Shown: positions 24,421-33,058 of the stretch, piece by piece
Layout of the letters: the number at the start of each line of letters is the position of its first letter
Numbering within the stretch: the stretch's first letter is position 1
Assembly: GCF_030651995.1 (NCBI RefSeq)
Contig: NZ_JAUSBN010000082.1
Span: 1-51,854, forward strand
Source of the DNA: Reyranella sp.
Lineage (GTDB): Bacteria; Pseudomonadota; Alphaproteobacteria; Reyranellales; Reyranellaceae
Reading direction: 5' to 3'
Length of the DNA: 51,854 bases
Position numbers and translations under genes: made by a program
Notes under the pieces: generated by a model
Told to the model about the DNA's origin: nothing
The model's input: the letters and a program-made list of their open reading frames with translations, nothing else
Database searches by the model: none

Positions 24421-26370
24421 TCAAACGCTGATCTGGGCGCCAATCTCGACGACACGGCCCGTCGGAAGGTGGAAGTAGCCACTCGCATCGCTGGCGCTAT
24501 TTGCCATGGCTATAAAAAGTTGATCCTGCCAAAGCGGCATACCGCTTCGTGTTGACGGTTTGATGGAACGTCGAGATAGGAAGAACGATGTCGACATGAT
24601 GTCGAACTTGAAACCCTTTTTACGGCAAAGCACGAGTGCTCTTGGAATGTTTGGCTCCTCCATGTAGCCGAAGCGCAGAGTTATAGTTGAGAAATTCTCG
24701 TCTATAATCTCAATCCTCACACGATCCTCGTCAGGAACGCGCGGTATGGTTGCGGAGCGGATCGTGAGAATTGCGTTCTTTTCATGGAGAACCTTATAGT
24801 GCTTGAGGCTGTGCAGTAGTGCGCTCGGAGCGGTATCCGGATCTGCTGTAAGGAAAATCGCCAATCCCGGAATGCGCTGCGGCGGCTTAGCTCGAAGTTT
24901 CGAGATTAGGAAATCGAGTGAAACTTCCGACTGGCTGATTTTGTCGGTGAGGATTTTTGTGCCCCTTACCCATGTCCACATGCACAACATAATGCCGGCA
25001 GCGAAGATGATTGGCACGTAACCGCCTTCGAGAATCTTGAGCGCGTTCGCGGAGAAAAAAACAAGGTCTATGATGACGAACGGCGCCATCGCCGAGACTG
25101 CCGCCCAAAGCGGCCAATTCCACCGGCGCCACACGACGATGAACGCCAAACATGCTGTCACAACCATGGTGCCAGTAACCGCAATGCCATATGCGGTCGC
25201 AAGCTTGCTCGACGAGCCGAAGAGCACGACCAGGAGAATTACGCCGATCATCAGGAGGTAGTTCACTTGCGGCATATAGATCTGGCCTTCTTGATCCACC
25301 GACGTGTGGCGGATCTCAAGCCTCGGCAAAAGGCGCAACTGGACGGCCTGTCTCGTCAGCGAGAACGCGCCGGTAATGACTGCCTGGCTTGCGATTATAG
25401 TTGCCAGCGTCGCAAGAATGACGATCGGCAAGAGTGACCATTCCGGGAAGAGCAAGAAAAACGGATTTTCCAGGCGCGACGGGTCAGCAAGCACCATTGC
25501 GCCCTGACCGAGGTAATTTAGCGCGAGGGCGGGGAAAACGATAAGTGCCCAGGCAATCCTGATCGGCTTTTTCCCAAAATGCCCGAGGTCCGCGTATAAA
25601 GCTTCGGCTCCTGTAACCGCGAGAAACACCGCTCCAAGTGCCACAAGGCCAACGAGCCCGTGGTTCAGCATAAACTGTACGGCATACGTGGGACTGAGCG
25701 CAGCGAAAACACCGGGGTCGTCAGAGATATGAAGGAGACCGCCAATCCCCATTGCAACGAACCAGACAAGCGTTATCGGGCCGAACCATTTTGCGACCGT
25801 TGCAGTACCCCGACTCTGAACGACAAAAATTCCGAAGATGATTACGATTGTGAGAGGAAGAATGAAATGCTCGGTCGCGGGATGAACAAGCTTCAGCCCT
25901 TCCACAGCGGAAAGGATTGAGATTGCTGGCGTAATCAGTGCGTCGCCATAGAAAAGAGCGGCGCCGATTATTCCGAGCACAAAAACTGTTTTAGTCCGCC
26001 TTCCCATAGCCCGCTGCGCAAGAGCCATCAAAGAAAGAGTGCCTCCCTCTCCGTCGTTGTCTGCGCGCAGAAGGACAACGATGTACTTTAGCGTTACGAT
26101 AATCGTTAGCGCCCATATAATGAGAGACAACAGGCCGAGGACAGTAGGCCTTGAAACGCCCCCCGTAGTGGCGCCAGCTGCGAGCATTGCCTCTCGGAAA
26201 GCGTAAAGCGGGCTTGTGCCAATGTCGCCGTACACGACACCTACAGCCCCAATAAGAAGTGCCGCGAACTTGGTCTGCTGTTTATGGCTGTGGTCGTCTT
26301 CGGTTCGAACAGGCGAACCGGATGCGTTTTCGGCTGCTGTTGCGCCAGCGCTAGGACGTTCTGCGGCCAC
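24421..26370 (-). CDS. kup: Kup-family potassium uptake protein
   Basis: K+/H+ symporter of 649 residues in the inner membrane. It shows the Kup signature GAVGVVYGDIGTSPLYA with its acidic residue, about 12 transmembrane segments up to residue 450 (for example NYLLMIGVILLVVLFGSS), and a C-terminal cytoplasmic domain with IPGLAIFLTADPDTAPSALL and the final FFLSRRSI region. The gene is full length and intact. The start GTG 26370 is chosen because AAGGAG lies six bases upstream; GTG 26394 would add eight residues. Codon choice is more AT-rich than in neighbours. It is the only intact gene of the element at tRNA-Arg, and may be expressed from its own promoter in the right arm. Confidence 0.93.
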   Translation of the reverse strand: MAAERPSAGATAAENASGSPVRTEDDHSHKQQTKFAALLIGAVGVVYGDIGTSPLYAFREAMLAAGATTGGVSRPTVLGLLSLIIWALTIIVTLKYIVVLLRADNDGEGGTLSLMALAQRAMGRRTKTVFVLGIIGAALFYGDALITPAISILSAVEGLKLVHPATEHFILPLTIVIIFGIFVVQSRGTATVAKWFGPITLVWFVAMGIGGLLHISDDPGVFAALSPTYAVQFMLNHGLVGLVALGAVFLAVTGAEALYADLGHFGKKPIRIAWALIVFPALALNYLGQGAMVLADPSRLENPFFLLFPEWSLLPIVILATLATIIASQAVITGAFSLTRQAVQLRLLPRLEIRHTSVDQEGQIYMPQVNYLLMIGVILLVVLFGSSSKLATAYGIAVTGTMVVTACLAFIVVWRRWNWPLWAAVSAMAPFVIIDLVFFSANALKILEGGYVPIIFAAGIMLCMWTWVRGTKILTDKISQSEVSLDFLISKLRAKPPQRIPGLAIFLTADPDTAPSALLHSLKHYKVLHEKNAILTIRSATIPRVPDEDRVRIEIIDENFSTITLRFGYMEEPNIPRALVLCRKKGFKFDIMSTSFFLSRRSIKPSTRSGMPLWQDQLFIAMANSASDASGYFHLPTGRVVEIGAQISV

Positions 26371-26474
26371 GATACGCTCCTTTAGCCACTGCACGGCACA
26401 TCTGAGATCGGCAGCGGTCTATTCCCGCGCCGAACCAATAACAAGTGCCCGAGCAAATTGACCAAGGTTGATGA

Positions 26475-26545
26475 CTGGACAAGAGTGGTCTGCTCCCCGG
26501 GAACGGTACCTGCCACTTCTGACGATGCTTCCGGATGGTTGCCAT
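26475..26545 (-). pseudogene. Relic N-terminus of a tyrosine-recombinase integrase
   Basis: From ATG 26545 the translation reads MATIRKHRQKWQV, the characteristic opening of phage-type integrases (DUF3596/Arm-DNA-binding start), then turns into PFPGSRPLLSS and loses resemblance. No catalytic region with the R-H-R-Y residues follows; kup occupies the place. The position, 112 bases inside the right repeat and reading inward, is usual for an integrase next to a tRNA attachment site. Confidence 0.55.
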
Positions 26546-26561
26546 TATGCTGTTTTCCCAC

Positions 26562-26579
26562 TGTGACCACAGTGTGAGC
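26562..26579 (+). promoter_or_regulatory. Phased TGTGACC/TGTGAGC pair, candidate right integrase arm site
   Basis: TGTGACC-ACAG-TGTGAGC with starts 11 bases apart, as on the left side. It overlaps a palindrome CACTGTG-AC-CACAGTG at 26559-26574, 13 bases upstream of the relic integrase start, so it may also have served as an operator for that gene. Confidence 0.5.
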
Positions 26580-26656
26580 GCACGCGCCAAATGGACCTGC
26601 CCTGAGGGCCGAACATCCGCTTGTTTATTGGTTTTTCCACTCAGGAACGGTGCCCA

Positions 26657-26738
<82 letters not shown>

Positions 26739-26881
26739 ACCCGCTCTGAGAGCGGGAGCGACCGTGTCGGCCCTGCCGGCGGCCAGGGTTGAGCGCCTCA
26801 CCGCCCCTGCTAAGGTCGCGCCGCCGCAAGTCCAGCCTGTGCTGTTGCGCGTATCACCGAGGCAATTGGGGAGGTCCAGTC

Positions 26882-26929
26882 GTGTCCGAGTACGCGCTTC
26901 ATACAGTCAACACCACGACCGGCGGCTGA
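26882..26929 (+). CDS. Possible 15-codon leader peptide before ubiX
   Basis: GTG-started frame reading MSEYALHTVNTTTGG, with a strong GGGGAGG site eight bases upstream, and ending 10 bases before the ubiX start. It may be a translational-coupling leader, a decayed gene end or chance. Confidence 0.3.
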   Translation: MSEYALHTVNTTTGG

Positions 26930-26939
26930 GGGCTCTGGA

Positions 26940-27563
26940 ATGACAGCAAGCGTACCCCTGCGGCGCATGGTGGTCGGCATCACCGGCGCCTCGGGAACGG
27001 TCTACGGCATCCGCGTGCTCGAGGCATTGCGCGCGCTCAAGATCGAGAGCCATCTCGTGATTTCCAAGGCGGGCGACCAGACGCGCTCGCTCGAGACCGA
27101 CGTGTCGGCTTCGGAGCTGCGGGCGCTGGCCGATCACGTCTACGCCCCCGGGGACATCGCCGCGTCGATTTCGAGCGGCTCGTTCCAGACCATGGGCATG
27201 ATCGTGGCGCCCTGTTCGGTGCGTACCCTGAGCGAGATCGCAACGGGGGTGACCTCAGGGCTCGTCTCCCGAGCCGCCGATGTCTGCCTGAAGGAGCGCC
27301 GGCGGGTCGTCCTGATGTTCCGCGAGACGCCACTGCATGCCGGCCACATCAAGAGCATGCTGGCCGTCACCGAGATGGGCGCCATCGTCGCGGTGCCGTC
27401 GCCGGCCTTCTATACGCGGCCGAAGACGGTCGACGAGATCGTGACTCATTCCGTCGCCCGGGTGCTCGACCTGTTCGGTCTCGACACCAGGACCTTCCCG
27501 CGATGGACCGGCCCCTCCCGCGGGGAGAAGCCGGCCGTCGCCCGGCGCCGGAGCGGCAAGTGA
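26940..27563 (+). CDS. ubiX: UbiX/Pad1-family flavin prenyltransferase
   Basis: Makes prenylated FMN, the cofactor of UbiD-type decarboxylases used in ubiquinone synthesis or aromatic acid decarboxylation. It has 207 residues. The FMN-binding opening VVGITGASGTVYGIRVLEAL is intact, with VISKAG, ASGSF-like SSGSFQTMGMIVAPCSVRTL, the RRVVLMFRETPLHAGHI motif and AVPSPAFYTRP. A UbiD partner is not in this window. The protein carries a longer basic C-terminal tail than most (FPRWTGPSRGEKPAVARRRS). It lies upstream of a Bug-type receptor with a 102-base gap. Confidence 0.92.
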   Translation: MTASVPLRRMVVGITGASGTVYGIRVLEALRALKIESHLVISKAGDQTRSLETDVSASELRALADHVYAPGDIAASISSGSFQTMGMIVAPCSVRTLSEIATGVTSGLVSRAADVCLKERRRVVLMFRETPLHAGHIKSMLAVTEMGAIVAVPSPAFYTRPKTVDEIVTHSVARVLDLFGLDTRTFPRWTGPSRGEKPAVARRRSGK

Positions 27564-27665
27564 TGGGGCGGTTGCAAATAGCCTTGCCCGAGCTGCCGGT
27601 TGGGCTTGGCGGCGTGCCGCGTTTGGGCGACATTCCGCCCACAAGAACCGATCGGGAGGAATGAG

Positions 27666-28673
27666 ATGACCGACCATAGCCGCCGCGGCTTCGTCCGCGC
27701 TTCGGGCGCCGCCGCCGCGCTCGCCACCCTGGGACTCGCGGGCCGTGCGGGCGCGCAGGGCACCCCGCCGCTCGAATCCGTGCGCATCGTCACCGGCTTC
27801 CCGCCGGGCGGCACCTCCGACACGCTGTGCCGCCGGGTCGCCGAGGGGATCAAGGGCAGCGCCTATACCAAGGCGGCCATCGTCGAGAACAAGGCGGGCG
27901 CCGGCGGGCAGATCGCCATCCAGTCGATGAAGGGCGCGGCGACCGATGGCAGCGTGATCCTGCAGACGCCGGCATCGATGCTGATGATCTATCCGCACAT
28001 CTACAAGAAGCTCAACTACGACGCCTTCACCGACGTGACCCCGGTGACGCTCGCCTGCATCTTCGACTTCGGCTTCTGCGTCGGCCCCGCCGTGCCCGAG
28101 AGCGTGAAGAACATCCCGGAGTTCCTGGCCTGGTGCAAGGCCAACCCGGACAAGGCCAACTACGGATCGCCGGCGGCCGGCTCGGTGCCGCACTTCATCG
28201 GCGTGCTGCTGGGCCAGGCGGGCGGCATCGAGCTCAAGCATGTCGCCTATCGCGGCACGCAGCCCGCGGTGCAGGACATGGTCGGCGGCCAGATCCAGGC
28301 CGTCTCCGGCCCGGTCGGCGAGTTCACCCAGCAGGTTGCCGCCGGCAAGGCACGCCTCCTCGGCGTCTCGGGTGCGACCCGCAACCGCTTCGCGCCGAAC
28401 GTGCCGACCTTTGCCGAGCAGGGCTACAAGGACCTGGTCTTCTCCGAGTGGTTCGGCTTCTTCGCCCCGGGCGGCACCCCGGCGCCGGTCGTGATGCGCG
28501 CCAACGAGGCCCTGCGCGCCGCGCTCGCCCAGAAGGACGTGATCGACGGCCTCGCCGTGATGGGCCTCGAGGTGAAGTCCTCGACCCCGCAGGAACTCGG
28601 CGCGCTCCTGAAGTCGAGCTACGACCGCTGGGGCCCGATCGTGAAGAAGATCGGGTTCACGGCGGACTCCTGA
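27666..28673 (+). CDS. Bug-family (TctC-like) periplasmic solute receptor
   Basis: Periplasmic receptor of 335 residues for a carboxylate or similar small solute, usually working with a tripartite tricarboxylate transporter. The signal peptide has a twin-arginine-like start (SRRGFVRASG) and an Ala/Gly core ending GRAGAQ. The mature protein shows the Bug pattern VRIVTGFPPGGTSDTLCR, VENKAGAGGQIAIQSM, YGSPAAGSVPHF and HVAYRGTQPAVQDMVGGQI. No TctA/TctB membrane genes are adjacent, as is common for this very expanded family. The ATG at 27666 has GGGAGGAATGAG upstream. A large inverted repeat follows. Confidence 0.92.
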   Translation: MTDHSRRGFVRASGAAAALATLGLAGRAGAQGTPPLESVRIVTGFPPGGTSDTLCRRVAEGIKGSAYTKAAIVENKAGAGGQIAIQSMKGAATDGSVILQTPASMLMIYPHIYKKLNYDAFTDVTPVTLACIFDFGFCVGPAVPESVKNIPEFLAWCKANPDKANYGSPAAGSVPHFIGVLLGQAGGIELKHVAYRGTQPAVQDMVGGQIQAVSGPVGEFTQQVAAGKARLLGVSGATRNRFAPNVPTFAEQGYKDLVFSEWFGFFAPGGTPAPVVMRANEALRAALAQKDVIDGLAVMGLEVKSSTPQELGALLKSSYDRWGPIVKKIGFTADS

Positions 28674-28680
28674 AGAATCC

Positions 28681-28806
28681 CCGTCGTCTCGACCGTAGCC
28701 GAGCGTAGCGAGGCGAAGCGGAGAGACCTTCTCTCCGCGAATTGCCGGCTCTTGGTGGAGAGAAGGTCTCTCCACTGCGCGCTAAGCGCTCCGGTCGAGA
28801 CGACGG
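28681..28806. repeat. Large intergenic inverted repeat (nested palindrome)
   Basis: A perfect 15-base outer arm pair (28681-28695 CCGTCGTCTCGACCG with 28792-28806) encloses a perfect 17-base inner pair (28720-28736 with 28757-28773, GGAGAGACCTTCTCTCC and its complement). It lies between the convergent receptor and acyl-CoA synthetase genes. Such nested hairpins may act as bidirectional terminators and are often dispersed repeats in alphaproteobacterial genomes. Confidence 0.75.
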
Positions 28807-28807
28807 A

Positions 28808-30319
28808 CTAAACCCGCTTCGCGTCGTCGCGCGCGTAGGTCGCCACCGCGCGGTCGACCAGGGTCTTGCGGTCGATCTTGTTCGTGCCTGCGAGCGGCAG
28901 TTCGTCGACGAACCAGACGGCGCGCGGATGGGCGTAGGCCGGGCCGTTGTCGAGGGCGAAGCGGCGAAGTCCCTCCTCTGTCGGTGACGTGCCGGGTTTC
29001 GCGACGACGAAGGCGACGGGGAGCTGGTACTTGATCTCGTCCGGCACCGGCACGACGCAGGCCTGCGCCACGTCGGGATGACGGCCCAGCAGCTTCTCGA
29101 CCTCGCCGGGATAGACGTTCTCGCCGCCGCACTGGAACATGTCGTCGGCGCGGCCGACGAAGAAGACGAAGCCGTTTTCGTCGCGGCGCATCACGTCGCC
29201 GGTGTCGTACCAGCCGTCGATCAGGCGTTTCTTCGTATCGGCCTCGCGGTTGAGATACCCGCTCATCAGCGCCGGCGTGCGGATGTGCAGCACGCCCTGC
29301 GTGGGGCCGATCTCGGCGCCGCCGACGAACTTCACCTCGATGCCGGCGCGCGGATAGCCCAGCGCGCCCATCGGTTTCGGCACGCTGTCGGGATGCGGTC
29401 CGAAGCCCAGCGGCCCGGACTCCGTGGTGCCCCAGCTGTTGGCCGTCTCGGCATTGGGGAACATCCGGTGCATCTGCTCGAAGAATTCCGCCGTCGAGGG
29501 CGCCGAGCCCGTGACCGCGGTGGTGACGCAGCCGAGGTCCGCCTTGGCGAGTTCCTCGGTTTCGCGCATCACCAGCGCCAGCATGGTCGGAACCGAGGTG
29601 ATCATGGCGACACGATTGCGGTCGATTGCGCGGATGAAGCCGCGGGCCGTGAAGTTCGTCATCAGCACGATCGTGCCGCCGTTGATCATCGCCATCTTGG
29701 CGCTGAACAGGCCGTTCATGTGGAACAGCGGCGCGGCGATGATGATCTTCTGGCCTTCGATGCCTGGCCGCTGCTCCGGCGTGGCGCCGGTCGCCCAGAT
29801 ATAGCCGCCATGGGTCAGCGGCACGCCCTTGGGCAGGCCGGTCGAACCCGACGTATAAAGGATCATGGCGACCTCTTCGGGCGCCATGTCGACCGGCTCG
29901 AACGCACCCGCGTCGAGCAGACCGTCGAGCTCCTCGATCGCGACGGTCGGCACCAGCGAACCGACCAGCGGCGCGCGCTCGGCGTCGGCGATCGCCAGCT
30001 TGACGGAAGAGTCCTTCATGATGTGGGCGACCGTTTCGCGCGGCAGCTTGTGATTGACGCAAACCGACACCAGCCCGGCCGCCATGGTGGCCATGTAGAG
30101 CACGAGATAGTCGGCGCTGTTGGCCGCCACGATGGCCACGGCCTCACCGCGCGCGAGCCCGCGCTTCAGCAGGCCGCGTGCCAGGGCGGCGATCCGGGTG
30201 CGCGCCTGGCCGTAGCTCAGCCGGAGCTGTTCATCGCCCTCGGGCGAAACCTGGATGATGAAGGGGCGGTCGGCCGGTGCCTGCGGGTCGAGGATGGCGG
30301 CGAGATTCTTGAGGTTCAT
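28808..30319 (-). CDS. Acyl-CoA synthetase (AMP-forming ligase)
   Basis: Adenylate-forming ligase of 503 residues that activates a carboxylic acid with ATP and CoA. The P-loop-like motif MILYTSGSTGLPKGV, then WGTTESGP, DGWYDTGDVMRRDE, FVGRADDMFQCGGENVYP and the terminal catalytic Lys region GTNKIDRKTL are all present. The substrate may be a medium or aromatic acid; it is not readable. The start at 30319 (MNLKNLAAILD) is preferred over upstream codons. The upstream SDR gene reads the same way with a 51-base gap, so the two are probably co-transcribed. Confidence 0.91.
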   Translation of the reverse strand: MNLKNLAAILDPQAPADRPFIIQVSPEGDEQLRLSYGQARTRIAALARGLLKRGLARGEAVAIVAANSADYLVLYMATMAAGLVSVCVNHKLPRETVAHIMKDSSVKLAIADAERAPLVGSLVPTVAIEELDGLLDAGAFEPVDMAPEEVAMILYTSGSTGLPKGVPLTHGGYIWATGATPEQRPGIEGQKIIIAAPLFHMNGLFSAKMAMINGGTIVLMTNFTARGFIRAIDRNRVAMITSVPTMLALVMRETEELAKADLGCVTTAVTGSAPSTAEFFEQMHRMFPNAETANSWGTTESGPLGFGPHPDSVPKPMGALGYPRAGIEVKFVGGAEIGPTQGVLHIRTPALMSGYLNREADTKKRLIDGWYDTGDVMRRDENGFVFFVGRADDMFQCGGENVYPGEVEKLLGRHPDVAQACVVPVPDEIKYQLPVAFVVAKPGTSPTEEGLRRFALDNGPAYAHPRAVWFVDELPLAGTNKIDRKTLVDRAVATYARDDAKRV

Positions 30320-30370
30320 GATTCCCTGATTGGTCGACGGAAGATGGTTCTGCAAGTGACGTGCCGGACT

Positions 30371-31114
30371 TCAGCGGCGGCGATGGAATTGCGAGCCGCC
30401 ATACGACTGGTCGGTGGGCACGATCTCCATGAAGCTCACATCCATACGCTGCGGGGCGCCCAGCACGAACATGACCGCTTCGGCGATGTCGGTGGGCTGC
30501 AGCGTCTCGAAGCCGTCGTAGAACCGGCGACGTCCTTCCTCGCGATCCTCCATCAGGTCGAGATGGGCGCCGGTCTCGACCCTGCCTGGCGAGATCTCGG
30601 TCACCCGGACGCCCGAACCATGCAGGTCGAGGCGCAGCGTCTGGCTGAGATTGTGGAGGGCGGCCTTGGTCATGGCATAGACCGGCATGCCCGGCAGCGC
30701 CCAGGTCCCTGACGTCGATCCGAGATTGACGATATGGCCCAGCCCGCGGGCCCGCATGCCGGGCACGACGGCGGCGAGGCAGTTGAGCGTGCCGCGCAGG
30801 TTGACGTCCATCAGCGTGGCGATGTCGTCGGGGGCGGTCTCCCACGACAGGCCGCCGCGCACCGGGGCGGAGGCGTTGTTGACCAGGATGTCGGCGTCGA
30901 GCGAGCCCAGGGCGCTCAGCACCGTGTCGCGATGGGAGATGTCGAGCGCCATCGGCCGGCAGCCGGTTTCCTGCGCCAGGTCGGTCAGATCCTCGGCCGA
31001 GCGGGCGACGGCATAGACGTCGAGCCCGCCGATCGTGAGCTCGCGGACGATCGCCGCGCCGATGCCGCGGCTCGCGCCGGTGACGATGGCGGTGCGATAG
31101 CGATCGAGTGACAA
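30371..31114 (-). CDS. Short-chain dehydrogenase/reductase
   Basis: NADP- or NAD-dependent oxidoreductase of 247 residues. The motifs are VTGASRGIG, NNASAPVRGG, the Ser in VNLGSTSGTW, and Tyr/Lys in VYAMTKAALHN. ISPGRVETG is also standard. The start is TTG at 31114, with GGAGGAAG placed six bases upstream; the longer frame to 31168 is Arg-rich and lacks a ribosome site. Substrate unknown. It lies upstream of the acyl-CoA synthetase and divergent from ridA, with 71 bases between the starts. Confidence 0.87.
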   Translation of the reverse strand: MSLDRYRTAIVTGASRGIGAAIVRELTIGGLDVYAVARSAEDLTDLAQETGCRPMALDISHRDTVLSALGSLDADILVNNASAPVRGGLSWETAPDDIATLMDVNLRGTLNCLAAVVPGMRARGLGHIVNLGSTSGTWALPGMPVYAMTKAALHNLSQTLRLDLHGSGVRVTEISPGRVETGAHLDLMEDREEGRRRFYDGFETLQPTDIAEAVMFVLGAPQRMDVSFMEIVPTDQSYGGSQFHRRR

Positions 31115-31185
31115 GGCTTCCTCCTTTGCCCGGCGCGAACGGCCGCCTAGAGTGCCACCATAGCGCATCGAAGCAGGAGCGAGGC

Positions 31186-31566
31186 ATGGCCAAGAAAGTC
31201 TTTCCCGACGGTACCGAGGTGGCGGGCTTCTACGTCCGCACCGTCAGGAGCGGGCCGTTCGTCTTCGTGTCGGGCACGGCCTCGCTCAATCCCAAGGGAC
31301 AGGTCCAGGGCAAGGATGCGGCCCAGCAGACGACGATCACCATGCGCAAGATCGAGGCCGGGCTGAAGTCCGCCGGGGCGAAGCTCGGCGACCTCGTGCG
31401 GACGACGATCTACGTGACCGACATCCGCGACATGGGGGCCGTGAGCACGGCTTTGGCTAAGTCGCTGAAGGGCGCGGTGGTCACATCGACGCTGGTGGCC
31501 GTCAGCGCCCTTGCCGTGCCGGGCCTGCTGGTCGAAATTGAGGCCACGGCCGTCGTCGATGAGTGA
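31186..31566 (+). CDS. RidA (YjgF/YER057c/UK114) family protein
   Basis: Small protein of 126 residues in the Rid superfamily, which hydrolyses reactive enamine/imine intermediates from PLP enzymes or has related roles. FVFVSGTASLNPKGQVQG, the central VRTTIYVTDIRDMGAVSTAL and the terminal LVEIEATAVV with its Glu are typical. The central Arg of true RidA enzymes appears to be missing from the usual RxxxxV position, so enamine deaminase activity is uncertain. AGGAGCGAGG precedes the ATG at 31186. Confidence 0.88.
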   Translation: MAKKVFPDGTEVAGFYVRTVRSGPFVFVSGTASLNPKGQVQGKDAAQQTTITMRKIEAGLKSAGAKLGDLVRTTIYVTDIRDMGAVSTALAKSLKGAVVTSTLVAVSALAVPGLLVEIEATAVVDE

Positions 31567-31597
31567 TGAGGGGCGGCGGTTGATCGGGGAGAGCTGG

Positions 31598-32062
31598 ATG
31601 AGCGGGAAGAGAGCAGGGTTGCTGGGGCGCCGACAGGCGCTGGTCGGGTCCGTGGGGGCCATGGGAACGATGCTGGCGGCGCCGGCGATCGCCCAGCAGC
31701 GGGTCAAGTCCGGGACCGTCAACATCGAGCAGGTTCAGGTGGCTTTCTTCGGCAGTGGCAATGTCGGCAGCGGCACCCTGCACTATGAGGGCCGCAGCTA
31801 CCGCTTCTCGGTCGGTGGCCTGGGTGTCGGCGGGTTCGGTGTCTCCAAGATGGAAGCCTATGGCGACGTCTACAATCTGAAGGAGCTGCGCCAGTTTCCC
31901 GGCGCCTACGGCCAGGCGCGCTATGGCGCGGCCTATGGCGACAAGGGCAAGGGCGAGATGTGGCTGGAGAACACCAACGGCGTGATGATCGACCTCAAGA
32001 CGCGCCGCCAGGGTCTCGCCGTGTCGCTCGGCGCCGACGCCGTCATCATCGACTTCAAGTGA
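31598..32062 (+). CDS. Exported hypothetical protein with Tat-like signal
   Basis: A 154-residue protein with a twin-arginine-like signal (GRRQALVGSVGAMGTMLAAP, then AIAQ). The mature part is Gly-rich: SVGGLGVGGFGVSKMEAYG, GAYGQARYGAAYG and MWLENTNGVMIDLKTRRQG. These look like strands of a small beta structure and recall DUF1134/YSC84-type proteins, but I cannot assign a family. The ATG at 31598 has GGGGAGAG upstream; an ATG at 31559 overlapping ridA is less likely. The next gene starts 8 bases after its stop. Confidence 0.65.
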   Translation: MSGKRAGLLGRRQALVGSVGAMGTMLAAPAIAQQRVKSGTVNIEQVQVAFFGSGNVGSGTLHYEGRSYRFSVGGLGVGGFGVSKMEAYGDVYNLKELRQFPGAYGQARYGAAYGDKGKGEMWLENTNGVMIDLKTRRQGLAVSLGADAVIIDFK

Positions 32063-32070
32063 GGCCGCCC

Positions 32071-32598
32071 ATGACGATGTTCAGCCGCGCCCTCGCGGGC
32101 GCCCTCGTTCTCCTGGCTGCCGCTCCGGCGGTCGCGCAGGATGAGACCCAGACCTTCAATGCTTTCGCGGTGGTGCTCGCCAACGGCTCGGTCGTGCGGG
32201 CCGGCGAGAAGCAGCTCGTCGTGGCCGGCAACCTGGCTGGTCCCATGTTCGTCGAGACCGACGAGGGACCGCAGCAGGCCGGCCGCGTCGGCTGCGCCCT
32301 GTCGTCGAAGATCGACCAGGCCAGCCGCAAGACCAGCGCCACAGGGGCCTGCAGCTTCACGGCCCATGACGGCGCCACCGCCTGGGGCGAATGGGACTGT
32401 GCGGGCTACGAACTCGTCGGCTGTCGCGGCACGTTCAGGCTGACGGGTGGCACGGGCCGCTTTGAGGGCGCGAGCGGGGAGAGCACCCTCATCTGGCGTC
32501 CGACGGCCTTCGAGCTGAACAAGCAGCTCGATGGCATGGCGCTCGACAACGCCAGCGGCATCGTGCTGTGGCGCGAGTTCAAGCTGAAGGGCAAATAG
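32071..32598 (+). CDS. Exported hypothetical protein
   Basis: A 175-residue protein with a signal peptide (MFSRALAGALVLLAAAPAVA, cut before QDETQ). The mature part contains four Cys in pairs (VGCALSS, GACSFTA, WDCAGYE, GCRGTF) and a TGGTGRFEGASGE turn that resembles lipocalin-like or allene-oxide-cyclase-like beta-barrel secretory proteins. No function can be assigned. Probably co-transcribed with the preceding exported protein. Confidence 0.65.
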   Translation: MTMFSRALAGALVLLAAAPAVAQDETQTFNAFAVVLANGSVVRAGEKQLVVAGNLAGPMFVETDEGPQQAGRVGCALSSKIDQASRKTSATGACSFTAHDGATAWGEWDCAGYELVGCRGTFRLTGGTGRFEGASGESTLIWRPTAFELNKQLDGMALDNASGIVLWREFKLKGK

Positions 32599-32740
32599 CC
32601 TCGATTGACCGGCGGATAGGGAAACAGGGTGCGCTACGGGCGTTTTTCGAGGGAGGCTGCGAAGCGCCCGACCTTGCACCCGTCCGGCAGCGCGCGGTAC
32701 TGTCCGTCGCTCCTCTAATGGGGCGACGGGGGGAGAGACA

Positions 32741-33058
32741 ATGAGGACGCGCTCGACGATGCAGTGGATGTTCGTGATGGGCATCACAAGTCTGGTCGCG
32801 GCCTGCAGCATGGCGAAGAGTACGCCCGGCCCCGATTCCCGGACGGAAACGAATGCCACGCAGGTGACCTGGACCGATGGCAAGCCCGCCATCGCGATCA
32901 GCTGCAAGGAGCCCGGCGCGTGTCACACCCGTGCGGTCGCGATGTGCAACAGCACGGGCGGCAACTATGTCACGCTGAAGATGGAAAACATGCCGACGCG
33001 TGGCGACATGTCCGAGATCCGCGGCGCCGCCTCGGTCGTCATTCGCTGCGGGACCTAG
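32741..33058 (+). CDS. Small lipoprotein
   Basis: A 105-residue protein with a lipobox (ITSLVAAC, Cys22), so likely anchored to a membrane by a lipid. The mature region has a conserved-looking ISCKEPGACHTRAVAMC segment with three Cys, and ends VVIRC. No family recognised. The ATG at 32741 has GGGGAGAG upstream. Its last 20 bases overlap the convergent hydrolase gene. Confidence 0.65.
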   Translation: MRTRSTMQWMFVMGITSLVAACSMAKSTPGPDSRTETNATQVTWTDGKPAIAISCKEPGACHTRAVAMCNSTGGNYVTLKMENMPTRGDMSEIRGAASVVIRCGT

